A stretch of DNA of 43,168 nt from JASEGV01 sp947085405 (GTDB lineage: Bacteria > Bacteroidota > Ignavibacteria > UBA10030 > BY39), in NCBI GenBank assembly GCA_947085405.1, contig CAMTWO010000038.1, positions 1 through 43,168 of the forward strand, in the 5' to 3' direction. Below, piece after piece: positions 1 through 8,616 of the stretch; position 1 is the first letter of the stretch; each line of letters starts with the position of its first letter. A program made the position numbers and the translations under genes. Under the pieces are notes generated by a model. The model made no database searches, was not told the DNA's origin, and saw only the letters and a program-made list of their open reading frames with translations.

Positions 1-124
1 GAGTCGGATTACAAATCCGACCTACTGCTTGATGAGTCGGATTACAAATCCGACCTACTGCTTGATGAGTCGGATTACAAATCCGACCTACTGCTTGATG
101 AGTCGGATTACAAATCCGACCTAC
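1..124. repeat. Four tandem copies of a 33-bp palindromic unit
   Basis: The unit begins at 1, 34, 67 and 100; the last copy stops after 25 bases. Each unit contains GTCGGATTACAAATCCGAC, an 8-bp inverted repeat around a 3-base loop, followed by a CTACTGCTTGAT-type linker. The copies look identical. They lie just beyond the stop of the RND pump gene and run off the window edge, so the true copy number is unknown. They could form a string of hairpins in the pump transcript's 3' end, but there is no U-run typical of a terminator. Confidence 0.95.
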
Positions 125-140
125 CTTTTAAATCAATTTC

Positions 141-3100
141 TTAGTTTGTTGTTTTTTCCTCTTTCTTGAAATAGCCCTTTATCTTTTCATGCCACTCTTC
201 CAAGAGCGAGTAGGCAGTAGGCACGACTACTAAAGTAAGGAATGTTGAGATAGTGAGTCCAAATATTATCGCAACAGCTAACGGTCTCCAGAAGCTGGCG
301 CTTTCTGCACCAATGACAAAGTGAAATTCACGCCAGTCGAAGTCAATGCCCGTTGCTAATGGCATAACTGCAAGCACTGCCGCCGCCGCTGTAAGCAAAA
401 CAGGGCGCAGACGAACACGTCCCGCCTCAAGCAGTGCATCGTCGAGCTTCGTCTCACCTTTACGGTATCGGTGTTTCACGAAGTCTAAAAGGATTATACC
501 ATTCCTGACCACGAGTCCTGCGAGTGCCACAGTTCCGACACCCGTCATGATTACACTTGCAGGTGTTTGTGTTACAATCAATCCGACTAGAACACCGATT
601 AGTGAGAGAATAACAGATCCCATAATTACAAACGGTACTTTCAGCGAGTTGAATTCCGTTACCATAATCAAGAAAACTAAAAGCAGCGTAATGATGAACG
701 CGTTGCTGAGGAAACTCGCCGCTTTTTGCTGCTCTTCCTCCGACCCCGTTAATTTAACATTATATCCGGCAGGAATGTTAATCCCAGTTATGCGCGACTT
801 TACTTCGTTTACGACTTCGGATTGTACCCGACCTTCCACGTCGCCCGAAACTGTGATTACACGTTTTTGATCTTTACGTCGTATATCCGTTACCGCAGTT
901 GTCCGGCGTATGTCCGCGACTGAAGTCAGTGGAATTGAAAGTAACTGCCCGCGACGATTCATGAAGTTGATATGAAGATTCTCAAGGTCGGCAGGCGAGG
1001 TACGCTGATCTTCCCTCAGTCGTACTCGGATTTTATATTCATCCTCACCTACTCTATACTTTGATGCTTCAACGCCTGCGATTGCTGCACGAATAGTTGA
1101 TGCAATTTGACCTGTGCTCGTCCAGAACAAGCCTGCTTTCTCACGGTCAATAATGATTTCGACTTCAGGACGTCCGATATTATAATCGTCTTTTAGGTCA
1201 ACGAGCCCTTGAACATTTTTAATTTTTTCGCGGATAGCTTTGCTCAAAAATGCAAGTTGTTGATAGTCATCGCCGGATACTTCGATGCTGACCGGTGCAC
1301 CAACGGGAGGTCCCATCTGTTGTTTTGCAACGCGCAACTCCACTCCTGCTATTCCTTCGGTTGCTTTACGAACTTCTTCAAGCGTTTGAAAAGTACTTTG
1401 CTCGCGTTTAATTTTCTCATAGAAATTTATAGCTACGCGTCCCTTGTTTGAAGTTCCCTGACCGCCAAAGTCAAACGGGTCGTCGGAAGTACCGATGCTC
1501 GATGCGATAAACTCAACATCTTTTTTACCGGGAATCTGATTCAATCGCTCTTCGATAATCTTAGAGATATCGTTAGTTACCTCCAGTGATGTACCCGATG
1601 GAGCTTCAATACTGACGCTGACTTGCGTTGGCTCTGTGTTTGGGAAGAATTCAACTCCTTTGTTTAAGAACACAAAAAGAACTATCACAAAAACAAGAAG
1701 CGCAAATGATGCGATAATTGTAAGTCCTTTTCGTTCCAGAGTCCATTTTAAAGTCTTCACGTATTCACGTTGCATCCAAGGGAAGAAAACCTCATCGACC
1801 TTATGGTATATAATTGTAAAAGGATTATATTTTTTGAACCAATGCGGATGTTCAAGGTTGTACTTCGCCTTACGAATTTCTCGCTTGTAGTTGATCCACT
1901 GAGCGCCCTGCACGGGGCTTATTACATACGCCACAAAAAGCGATGCGGTTAACGTGATGATTAGTGTGAACGGAAAATATTTCATAAACTCGCCGACTAT
2001 ACCGGGCCAGAATGCTAACGGCAGAAAAGCAGACATCGTAGTTACAGTAGAAGTGAGAACCGGGACGAATACTTCGCCGGCTGCTTTTTTCGCTGCCTGT
2101 ATTGGATGTTCATCGTACTCCTGCTGATGGCGATAGATGTTCTCGATTACTACAATTGCATCGTCAACTAAAATGCCGAGCACCATAACAAGTGAGAACA
2201 ATACCACCATATTTAAAGTAATACCGAGAGCCGACATTACAATAAATCCCACAAGCATAGAAAGCGGGATTGCTGTAGAGATGAGTAAAGAATTTTTAAA
2301 CCCAAAGAACATAAACAGCGCCATCACAACTAAAAACATTCCGGTCATAATGCTGTTCTCAAGTTCCTTAACCATTCGTGTAACGAACCGTGATTGGTCG
2401 TTCGAAATATCGAGCTTAATGCCTTCGGGTAATTGTTCCTGTTCGTCATTGACAATCTTAGTAACCTCATCAGCGATACGGAGAAGATTTTCGCCTGCGC
2501 GTTTCCGAACAGCAAGAGAGACGACTTCCATTCCATTCAACCGGGCATAAGTCTGTCGATCTTCAAATGAATAGTTCACTGTTGCAACATCGCGCAAATA
2601 AATCGGTTTACCATTTTGAATTTTCAGAACGATATTTTCAAGAGGTTTTACTTCTTTGAACTCACCAGGAATCCGAACTGTAAGATTTTTCTCTTTGGTA
2701 TCAATTGATCCGCCGGGGATGGAAAGATTCTCACCCCGAATTGCGTTCGAGACGTCATCGAAACTGACTTGGTATGCGTTCAGTCTGTACACATCGCAAT
2801 TTACCTGAACCTCCGGCTCCAATCCGCCGGAAATGTCCGCACGAAGTACACCGGGTATTGCTTCTATCTTATCCTGTAAGTTATCTGCTATTTTTTTGAG
2901 TCGTGCAAGTCCGACATTACCACCGACATTGACGAACATAATCGGGAATTCGCTTATATTTATTTCAGAGACGACAGGGTCAAGTATATCGTTAGGAAGC
3001 TGTGGTCGGGTTGAATTGACTTTGTCCCTTACGCGGCGCAGCGCTTCATCAATATCAATTCCTGTGTTGAACTCTACACGAATTGTTGAAAGACCTTCTT

Positions 3101-3353
3101 TTGATACTGAAGTAATTTGTTTGATATCTTTCAAACTTTTCACTGCACGTTCAAGCGGCTGTGTAACCAACCCTTCGATATCTACGGGTGAAACTCCGAT
3201 GTATGGCGTTGCAACAATGACCCAGGGAATTACAACGTCGGGACTTGCTTCTCGTGGAAGCCGGTTGTATGAAGTAAATCCAAACACGATAATCAACACT
3301 ATTAAAAGGTAAACCACCACTTTATTATCAACTGCAATATTCCAGATTTTCAT
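141..3353 (-). CDS. RND efflux pump inner-membrane permease (AcrB/HAE1-like)
   Basis: At 1070 residues this has the usual length of an AcrB-type proton-driven drug exporter. It starts with a cytoplasmic MKIWNIAVDN and a first membrane helix, then a porter domain, and has the doubled RND layout with a second periplasmic half near 570-880. The TM4 motif GILVDDAIVVIEN places the proton-relay acidic pair at D397-D398. In TM10 the segment GLVVRNGIILLDF has R950 where AcrB has its essential lysine. It is the last gene of a tetR-tolC-adaptor-pump operon, 14 bp after the adaptor, with a GGAG ribosome-binding site about 8 bases before the ATG. Substrate cannot be told from sequence; heavy-metal CzcA-type is less likely than drug/solvent HAE-type. 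Confidence 0.95.
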   Translation of the reverse strand: MKIWNIAVDNKVVVYLLIVLIIVFGFTSYNRLPREASPDVVIPWVIVATPYIGVSPVDIEGLVTQPLERAVKSLKDIKQITSVSKEGLSTIRVEFNTGIDIDEALRRVRDKVNSTRPQLPNDILDPVVSEINISEFPIMFVNVGGNVGLARLKKIADNLQDKIEAIPGVLRADISGGLEPEVQVNCDVYRLNAYQVSFDDVSNAIRGENLSIPGGSIDTKEKNLTVRIPGEFKEVKPLENIVLKIQNGKPIYLRDVATVNYSFEDRQTYARLNGMEVVSLAVRKRAGENLLRIADEVTKIVNDEQEQLPEGIKLDISNDQSRFVTRMVKELENSIMTGMFLVVMALFMFFGFKNSLLISTAIPLSMLVGFIVMSALGITLNMVVLFSLVMVLGILVDDAIVVIENIYRHQQEYDEHPIQAAKKAAGEVFVPVLTSTVTTMSAFLPLAFWPGIVGEFMKYFPFTLIITLTASLFVAYVISPVQGAQWINYKREIRKAKYNLEHPHWFKKYNPFTIIYHKVDEVFFPWMQREYVKTLKWTLERKGLTIIASFALLVFVIVLFVFLNKGVEFFPNTEPTQVSVSIEAPSGTSLEVTNDISKIIEERLNQIPGKKDVEFIASSIGTSDDPFDFGGQGTSNKGRVAINFYEKIKREQSTFQTLEEVRKATEGIAGVELRVAKQQMGPPVGAPVSIEVSGDDYQQLAFLSKAIREKIKNVQGLVDLKDDYNIGRPEVEIIIDREKAGLFWTSTGQIASTIRAAIAGVEASKYRVGEDEYKIRVRLREDQRTSPADLENLHINFMNRRGQLLSIPLTSVADIRRTTAVTDIRRKDQKRVITVSGDVEGRVQSEVVNEVKSRITGINIPAGYNVKLTGSEEEQQKAASFLSNAFIITLLLVFLIMVTEFNSLKVPFVIMGSVILSLIGVLVGLIVTQTPASVIMTGVGTVALAGLVVRNGIILLDFVKHRYRKGETKLDDALLEAGRVRLRPVLLTAAAAVLAVMPLATGIDFDWREFHFVIGAESASFWRPLAVAIIFGLTISTFLTLVVVPTAYSLLEEWHEKIKGYFKKEEKTTN

Positions 3354-3367
3354 AATAAATTCTCCGT

Positions 3368-4414
3368 TTATTGAGTTACAACGACAGGTGTGCCGCTGAC
3401 GAGCTTTTGATATCCACTCACAATTAGCTCATCACCGGGGTTCAACCCTTCTAAAACTTCAACCATATTGCCTTGCCGCCCGCCAAGCTTCAAACTTCGT
3501 TCCTCCGCTTTACCGCCATTGTTCACATACACAATTGAGCGGTCGCGGTCAACAAGTTGAACGATATTCGAGCTAACAAGTACCGCGTTCGATTTTGTCT
3601 CTCGCAGTAGTTTTACTTTAGCAACCATTTCAGGTTTGATTTTGCGGGAGGAGTTAGGCGTTACGAACTCTACCATTAGTGTGCGGTTTACCGCAGATAC
3701 AGTTGAACTGACGAAAGTCAATTTTCCTTTAAGAGTATCTCCCGGAACTGCATCGAAAGTTACAATTGCTGGCGTACCGACTGAAATTGTACCGGAGTAA
3801 AGCTCAGGGATTTCGGCTTGAATCTTTATCACTGAAGTGTTAACGATGCGCGCTATCGGAACACCGGGCGGCGCAAACTCACCTTCGTTAGGGAATGTGT
3901 TTTCTACAACGCCGTCGAACGGACTACGGATTTGTGTACGCTCCCAACGGGCTTTCATTAAATCCGCATTCGCTTTTGCAGCATCACGACCGTATTCTAA
4001 ATTCTTCAACTGAAGTTCACTAATACCTTGTTCGTCGAAAACTTTTAGTTGTTTACCAAGATTTAGTTCAGCCATATTGTATTGCGATTCAGCGGCATCG
4101 TAGCCCGCTTTAATCACTTCATCTTTAAGCACCACAATCAGGTCGCCCTTTTTAACTTGCTTGCCTCTTTTTGCTTTCCATTCTTTAACAACTCCACCTT
4201 CCTCTGGGCTTAAATTTGCATCTTCGTAAGCCTTGACGGTCCCAGCGACTTGGATCGCATCACTCAGTTGTGTTGGCTTCACGATTTCAGTACGGATATT
4301 AACCGGATGTATTTTCTGTTCGTTGTTATTCTCTTTCGGTTTATTACACGAAGAGACCGCGAATACAGAAATAACTAATACTGTCATTATTGAAAAATTT
4401 ATTACTTTCATCAT
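3368..4414 (-). CDS. RND efflux periplasmic adaptor lipoprotein (membrane fusion protein)
   Basis: This 348-residue protein has a lipoprotein signal peptide with lipobox VSSC (C23), so it is probably anchored by lipid and extends through the periplasm. The lipoyl/barrel-sandwich halves flank a short alpha-helical hairpin (KGDLIVVLKDEVIKAGYDAA onward, and IRSPFDGVVENTFPNEGEF), the classic HlyD/AcrA signature. The C-terminal part has the VYVNNGGKAEERSL and GDELIVSGYQKLVSGTPV segments of the membrane-proximal domain. It would link the pump encoded next with the TolC-like channel encoded before it. The gene starts ATGATG; either methionine would work. Spacing is 27 bp after tolC and 14 bp before the pump gene. 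Confidence 0.93.
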   Translation of the reverse strand: MMKVINFSIMTVLVISVFAVSSCNKPKENNNEQKIHPVNIRTEIVKPTQLSDAIQVAGTVKAYEDANLSPEEGGVVKEWKAKRGKQVKKGDLIVVLKDEVIKAGYDAAESQYNMAELNLGKQLKVFDEQGISELQLKNLEYGRDAAKANADLMKARWERTQIRSPFDGVVENTFPNEGEFAPPGVPIARIVNTSVIKIQAEIPELYSGTISVGTPAIVTFDAVPGDTLKGKLTFVSSTVSAVNRTLMVEFVTPNSSRKIKPEMVAKVKLLRETKSNAVLVSSNIVQLVDRDRSIVYVNNGGKAEERSLKLGGRQGNMVEVLEGLNPGDELIVSGYQKLVSGTPVVVTQ

Positions 4415-4441
4415 AGTATATATTCCTTTTTTATAATTTCA

Positions 4442-5824
4442 TTAATCATTCATTTCGATAACATAACTTGGTAAACGCCCGATGAGCTGGTCTAAATCTG
4501 CCGATGCATTGAGATAATCGTACACCGCCTGAATACGGTTGACTTTTGCTTGCGTGAGAGCAAGCTGTGCATCATTAACCTCAAGCTGTGTTGCGGAATT
4601 GTTGAGAAATTTTGTGGTTACAATTTTATATCCACGCTCAGCCATTTCGACTGTCTTTTCTTGCGCTTCAACTCGTTTTTTTGCCTGTTGCAAATTTCCG
4701 ATAATTGAATGCAATGCAGTTTGCAGATTTTTTTCAAGATTGTTAAGTTGCTCCTCACTCTTACGCTTATCAAGCTGGGCTTGTTGAACCCGAGCATAAG
4801 TTTGCAAACCTTGGAAGAGATTCAAGGAAAAAGAGAGTCCAAATTGAGAGCTTTTATAAAAATCATTCGTTGAAAAATTGAATTTATTCATCGCCGCCTG
4901 ATATTGATATGAACCGAAAGCCGCAATAGTAGGTAAATAATTTGAGCGTTCGGCATTAATAATAGCGCCGTTTAGCTCAATTTGACCCTTTACGACGCTT
5001 AGGTTTGGGTTCAAGTCCTGGACAAGCTCTTCTGCTCGTTCCATTAACGATGCGTCAACGTGTTCAAAACTCAAGCTGTCTGCGAGTTCGAAATTTTCTT
5101 TAGTCGATATTCCGATTGTGTTTCGCAGGGCATCACGAGCGAGATTGAAATTGTTTTCACTTTGTATAACTACCGGTCGTAGATTTTCAACGCCGACGGA
5201 AGCGCGCAGTTCATCATACTCTGATACAATACCTTGAGCTTTCATCAATTGAACATTCTTAAGATTATCCCCTGCATTTTTTAAGCTTGAATGCATCAAC
5301 TCTAGAGCTTCGTGAGCGAGCAGTGCACTATAATATGCTTTTTTTACTTTTGTTACCGTTTCTACCTGCTTCACTTGAAAGAGATCTCGTGCAAGATTCG
5401 AATAAACTTGTGCAGCTCCAATTCCGACAAATATTGCACCATTAAAAAGAATCTGCTTTACGTTTAGCGAAGCGCCCGCGGTGAACCGAGGCGCGAATGA
5501 AACCGGAACCAATTTTCCAGTTGGCTTCGTGATTGTGGAATCTATTTCCTTCATGAAACCATACAAAAAAACATCCGGGAAAAATGTTACGGGCTTATCT
5601 ATAAAGTGCATATACTGTCCGGATACATCGACGGACGGCATAGCGTATCCCCACGCCTCGAGGACCCGTGCATCGGATCGTTTCACATCGAGACGCACAG
5701 ATTCAAGGTCGGAATTTTGTTTTATTGCTAATCTTATTGCTTCTTCAATGCTTAGCCGGCGGGTTTGTGAGTCTTGCGAGTATGCCGGGACAATAAGCAG
5801 CAAGTATAAAAGTAAGAAGTTCAT
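4442..5824 (-). CDS. TolC-family outer-membrane efflux protein
   Basis: A 460-residue protein with a short signal peptide (hydrophobic MNFLLLYLLLIVPAYS, probable cleavage before QDSQ). It shows the two-fold repeat of outer-membrane efflux proteins: SIEEAIRLAIKQNSDLESVR at the N-terminus and the equivalent ELVQDLNPNLSVVKGQIELN near the middle, followed by long amphipathic helices (for example LDKRKSEEQLNNLEKNLQTA). It would form the trimeric exit duct of the tripartite pump. It lies 11 bp after the tetR-type regulator gene and 27 bp before the adaptor gene, which supports a single transcript. Confidence 0.93.
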   Translation of the reverse strand: MNFLLLYLLLIVPAYSQDSQTRRLSIEEAIRLAIKQNSDLESVRLDVKRSDARVLEAWGYAMPSVDVSGQYMHFIDKPVTFFPDVFLYGFMKEIDSTITKPTGKLVPVSFAPRFTAGASLNVKQILFNGAIFVGIGAAQVYSNLARDLFQVKQVETVTKVKKAYYSALLAHEALELMHSSLKNAGDNLKNVQLMKAQGIVSEYDELRASVGVENLRPVVIQSENNFNLARDALRNTIGISTKENFELADSLSFEHVDASLMERAEELVQDLNPNLSVVKGQIELNGAIINAERSNYLPTIAAFGSYQYQAAMNKFNFSTNDFYKSSQFGLSFSLNLFQGLQTYARVQQAQLDKRKSEEQLNNLEKNLQTALHSIIGNLQQAKKRVEAQEKTVEMAERGYKIVTTKFLNNSATQLEVNDAQLALTQAKVNRIQAVYDYLNASADLDQLIGRLPSYVIEMND

Positions 5825-5835
5825 TTATTCCTCAT

Positions 5836-6459
5836 CTATTTTTTTAATCCGTTTATAATTAGTTCAGTCAAGAAGAGTGAATCGTCTTCAATAGATTTAT
5901 AATTAATTTCGTTTGTTGCTTTGCTTTTACACAGGACTTTCGTTGCGATTGATTCGATAGCCGAGACGAATATGTTTGCGGTTCGGTGAGTATCAACATT
6001 TTTCAATTCACCTCTTTGCAGTCCGTCCGAAAATATTTTTACAACTATCTGAATTTGTTTCTCAAAAAATTCGCGATAAAGAAGTTCTGAAATTGGTCTG
6101 AATTCTAAAATTGAATTTACCGTCAAATTGTGAATGTTAATCAGCTTTTGAAAATAATCGAGACGGATTTTTATATAAGTTTTAAGCTGGGCGTGAACAT
6201 CGTTGATGGTGAAAACTTTATTTTCCAACTCTTTTATTAATTCATCCGTCTCCGATTTTACGACATCTTTAAAAAGTTCTTCTTTGCTCTCATAGTAATA
6301 ATATAGCGAAGCCTTTTTCATACCTACTGCGTTGGCAACATCATCGAGTGTAGTTTTGGCAAATCCGAACCTGCCAAACACTTGTTTAGCGGCTGCGAGA
6401 ATTTGGTTTTTCTTTTCCGTCAGCTGACGGACTTGTGAAATTTCCTGATTTTCAGGCAT
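5836..6459 (-). CDS. TetR/AcrR-family transcriptional regulator
   Basis: A 207-residue protein with an N-terminal TetR helix-turn-helix: ILAAAKQVFGRFGFAKTTLD followed by VANAVGMKKASLYYYYESKE (recognition region about residues 37-56). The remaining ~140 residues are a divergent ligand-binding/dimerisation domain, as usual in the family. It is the promoter-proximal gene of the efflux operon and probably represses its own operon until a pump substrate binds. A perfect inverted repeat lies at 6476-6506, 17 bp before the start codon, and is the natural candidate operator. The inducer cannot be predicted. Confidence 0.93.
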   Translation of the reverse strand: MPENQEISQVRQLTEKKNQILAAAKQVFGRFGFAKTTLDDVANAVGMKKASLYYYYESKEELFKDVVKSETDELIKELENKVFTINDVHAQLKTYIKIRLDYFQKLINIHNLTVNSILEFRPISELLYREFFEKQIQIVVKIFSDGLQRGELKNVDTHRTANIFVSAIESIATKVLCKSKATNEINYKSIEDDSLFLTELIINGLKK

Positions 6460-6475
6460 TTTTAGTTCTTTAAAT

Positions 6476-6506
6476 TATTCGACTAATAAAATTGATTAGT
6501 CGAATA
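6476..6506. promoter_or_regulatory. Candidate TetR operator upstream of the efflux operon
   Basis: A perfect inverted repeat with 12-bp arms (TATTCGACTAAT / ATTAGTCGAATA) and a 7-base AAAATTG spacer. It lies 17 bp upstream of the tetR-type start codon. Size, symmetry and position are what a dimeric TetR-family repressor would bind. That the neighbouring regulator binds here is an inference; no other gene start is near it. Confidence 0.7.
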
Positions 6507-6681
6507 TATGAATGTTAGAATATAATAGCAAATTGCATCGGTAGTATAAATGGTAGGAAGAGGAAATATGGAGTGTTGGAGTATTTGAAAATCAGAATTA
6601 CCAGAAAAGGTTTCGGCGTGCAGTGGGTAATACAAACATAATTAATTTACTCATCCATTTTTTTAAAATATTATTTAAATG

Positions 6682-7497
6682 TTACTTTATAACACCTGCA
6701 TTTGGACTTGCTAACGTAATATTAGCCCAGAGCTTCAACGATTCTGGCGGATTGTTTCCACCATGAGACATACCTTTGCCTTGTGATTTTTTTCCACCTC
6801 CGGACATTCCTCCTTGAGATCTACCACCTTTGTTTGGCATATCATCGGGTTTTTCTTTCATATTTCCCATGACTGGTTCAGTTACTTCAAAACCTATTCC
6901 GATTTCGTCCCCCGGCTTTGTGTTGATGGCAAAAGGATGTTCAGGACTTATGGAGAGTGGAACTTTTAATTCGTAAACCAGACGACCTGATGTTCGTTTT
7001 AACTGAACTTCGATTCCATCCGTTCCGGGAGCTAAAGTTTTAAATCGTTCATCTTTTCCGGGACCGACGATTTCCATCTCGCTTGTACCTTGTTGGAAAA
7101 ATTGTTCCTCATCGAAAGCACTACCGCCTTCCAAGCCCTGCATCATTTGCCTGCGTCCACCTTGCATTCCTATGGGGAAGTGAATTCCGAAAGTTTTATC
7201 TGTGCCTCCGTTCGCATTCAACCAAACTGTAAGACCTAATCCCATCACTTGGCGTTCTATTTCACGGTCGGAGAGGACGCAAGTAATGTATAAATATTTC
7301 TCGTCGTTTAAGACTCCCCAAGCCATTTTTCCTTTTTCAAGTAACATCAGACTACCTTGCCATTCTGCATCAGAGCCATCTATGGTGATTTCGCGATCCA
7401 GCCAATTACTGCTAAATTCGAGATTATTACATCCCGAACTCATTAGGACTAAACCAATTAGAATAGATAAATATAAAACAACGTTTTGATTTTTCAT
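6682..7497 (-). CDS. Lipoprotein with a CBM9/DOMON-like domain
   Basis: A 271-residue lipoprotein: signal peptide with lipobox SSGC (C23), so probably membrane-anchored. After the anchor it reads ITIDGSDAEWQGS, then KYLYITCVLSDREI and LTVWLNANGGTDKTFGIHFP, the pattern of carbohydrate-binding family 9-like and DOMON-type beta-sandwiches that bind sugars or haem. A second conserved block is LVYELKVPLSISPEHPFAI and GDEIGIGFEVTEP. A Gly/Lys/Met-rich low-complexity linker (about residues 215-250) precedes the final strand LKLWANITLASP. Ligand and role are unknown. It is 222 bp from the tetR gene on the same strand and may be independently transcribed. Confidence 0.6.
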   Translation of the reverse strand: MKNQNVVLYLSILIGLVLMSSGCNNLEFSSNWLDREITIDGSDAEWQGSLMLLEKGKMAWGVLNDEKYLYITCVLSDREIERQVMGLGLTVWLNANGGTDKTFGIHFPIGMQGGRRQMMQGLEGGSAFDEEQFFQQGTSEMEIVGPGKDERFKTLAPGTDGIEVQLKRTSGRLVYELKVPLSISPEHPFAINTKPGDEIGIGFEVTEPVMGNMKEKPDDMPNKGGRSQGGMSGGGKKSQGKGMSHGGNNPPESLKLWANITLASPNAGVIK

Positions 7498-7571
7498 GAT
7501 ATTATTGATGAGGATATTTCAGTCGGAGCGTTGCTGGGTTATTAATTTGTTTCGTTCGCTATAATTAAAGT

Positions 7572-7920
7572 TCACAAGCCCATACAATACCTAACTGCGG
7601 TTTCAATTTTTTCCATCATTTCATCAGAAACTCTTCCCGCCGGATTTTTCTGGAAATCTTGTAGGATCTAAAGACCGAATTTAAAAACATAAAAAAACTG
7701 TTTCTATTGGCAATCCGCTCTCTGCTGAAGGCACACGTACATTAGTCGGATAATCATGAGAAATGTGTTCACTTTTTGTTCCAACAACAACCGTTACCAC
7801 GAGCGGAAGTTTATTTATGGCATCAATCGACAGAACTAATACTGGGCGCTCGCCTGCCTGTTCTCTTCCCTTGACAGGATTCAAACCTACAAAATAAATC
7901 TCTCCTCGATGAATTGCCAT
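7572..7920 (-). pseudogene. Decayed mazF/pemK-type endoribonuclease toxin
   Basis: The first 79 codons read as a MazF N-terminus (RGEIYFVGLNPVKGREQAGE, RPVLVLSIDAINKLPLVVTV, ESGLPIETVFLCF) and then hit TAA. Reading on in the same frame gives IRSLDPTRFPEKSG, the expected continuation, so TAA sits where family members have a glutamine codon (CAA to TAA). About 42 bases later, at a GGG run (7636-7638), one extra base shifts the frame; in the other frame the C-terminus RVSDEMMEKIETAVRYCMGL follows with its stop at 7572-7574. Two independent lesions mean an intact ~116-residue toxin is not made. The start overlaps the antitoxin stop (TAATG). Confidence 0.85.
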
Positions 7921-8156
7921 TATACTTTCCCCAATCCATCCAATTCTGTTATAACAAATTCCTCATCCATCTTTTTCAATTCGCTTTGGAGTTCTGGATC
8001 AGACGCCATTGCAGTAAGTTGATTTTCTAAAATGGCTTTTTCTTTTAATTTGCTTTCTCGTAAACCATGTGCAAGTTGCTCAATCAACCACAATTGTTCA
8101 TCGTATGATAGTTGATTTATTTTGTTTTTAATTTCGTATAATACAGTTGGATTCAT
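7920..8156 (-). CDS. Antitoxin-like protein partner of the mazF remnant
   Basis: A 78-residue charged protein starting MNPTVLYEIKNKINQLSYDE and ending ITELDGLGKV. It overlaps the mazF start by one base (TAATG), the typical antitoxin-toxin coupling. The sequence is mostly helical and acidic at its C-terminal end (SELKKMDEEF), fitting a toxin-neutralising tail. A longer reading from 8231 is open, but its extra 25 residues (MTITSAFFIFHIDSKIL...) look unlike the family and overlap another relic, so I chose the internal ATG at 8156. The ORF is intact although its toxin is not. Assignment as antitoxin rests on context and general look, not on a recognised DNA-binding motif. Confidence 0.65.
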   Translation of the reverse strand: MNPTVLYEIKNKINQLSYDEQLWLIEQLAHGLRESKLKEKAILENQLTAMASDPELQSELKKMDEEFVITELDGLGKV

Positions 8157-8212
8157 AAATTTTTCTGATCTATTTGCATCAAGAATTTTACTATCTATGT
8201 GAAATATAAAGA

Positions 8213-8327
8213 ATGCACTTGTTATTGTCAAATACTGAACAAAGAAACAAATGGCGGCTTATTGGAAAAGGCACTGGTGAACATTGGGAAGAAATTGATG
8301 AGGATTATTCATTTCGTTCGATGTAGT
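8213..8327 (+). pseudogene. C-terminal relic of a DUF2442 protein
   Basis: Plus-strand translation gives LLSNTEQRNKWRLIGKGTGE in one frame and HWEEIDEDYSFRSM in the next. Joined after GGTGAA, where one extra A disrupts the frame, this matches the C-terminal signature of DUF2442 proteins (…EQRxxWrLIGxGxGIHWxDIDEDISvegLL), as I recall it. The N-terminal half is missing and the end is degenerate. DUF2442 genes are often found with DUF4160 in toxin-antitoxin-like pairs. It lies antisense between two minus-strand genes and is not expected to be functional. Confidence 0.6.
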
Positions 8328-8602
8328 AGCGCTTCACTTTTGTTTCGGTAATAATACTCCCGCATACTATAAATTATTTTATTCATTTTTGCTTCATCAA
8401 AATCATACTTATAGAAACATCTAAACAACTCTATCTTCAAATCAATTTCAGATATATCAGGATGTTTTTCCTTGATTCGGTTCTCAATTATTGTTCTTGA
8501 TAATTCAGTCAGCTCAAAAAGATTCAGTAATTTTTCTCTAAGGGGTATTGAATTAATTATCTCAAATTGTTTTTTTAAAATATGTTTAGGTGTATCATTC
8601 AT
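8309..8602 (-). CDS. Small protein of unknown function
   Basis: About 97 residues if started at MNDTPKHILKKQFEIINSIP; starts at 8605 and 8620 are also in frame, and the longest overlaps the uvrA stop. The protein is helical and charged, with a block LTELSRTIIENRIKEKHPDI followed by EIDLKIELFRCFYKYDFDEA. I have an impression of similar small proteins in related genomes but cannot name a family. It directly follows uvrA on the same strand and could be read through from it, but it lies next to decayed toxin-antitoxin genes, so it may belong to that accessory patch instead. Confidence 0.6.
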   Translation of the reverse strand: MNDTPKHILKKQFEIINSIPLREKLLNLFELTELSRTIIENRIKEKHPDISEIDLKIELFRCFYKYDFDEAKMNKIIYSMREYYYRNKSEALLHRTK

Positions 8603-8616
8603 CATTTTTCTTTCAT

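Noticed and set aside
1..124. CRISPR array
   Set aside because: The whole 33-bp unit repeats, with identical 'linkers' and no variable spacers; no cas gene is nearby.
346..3312. Plus-strand ORFs antisense to the RND pump gene
   Set aside because: Shadows of a well-supported long gene; compositions are Ser/Thr/Arg-rich antisense readings without motifs.
8157..8231. Upstream start for the antitoxin-like protein
   Set aside because: Adds a hydrophobic stretch not fitting the rest and overlaps the DUF2442 relic; the internal ATG at 8156 fits better.
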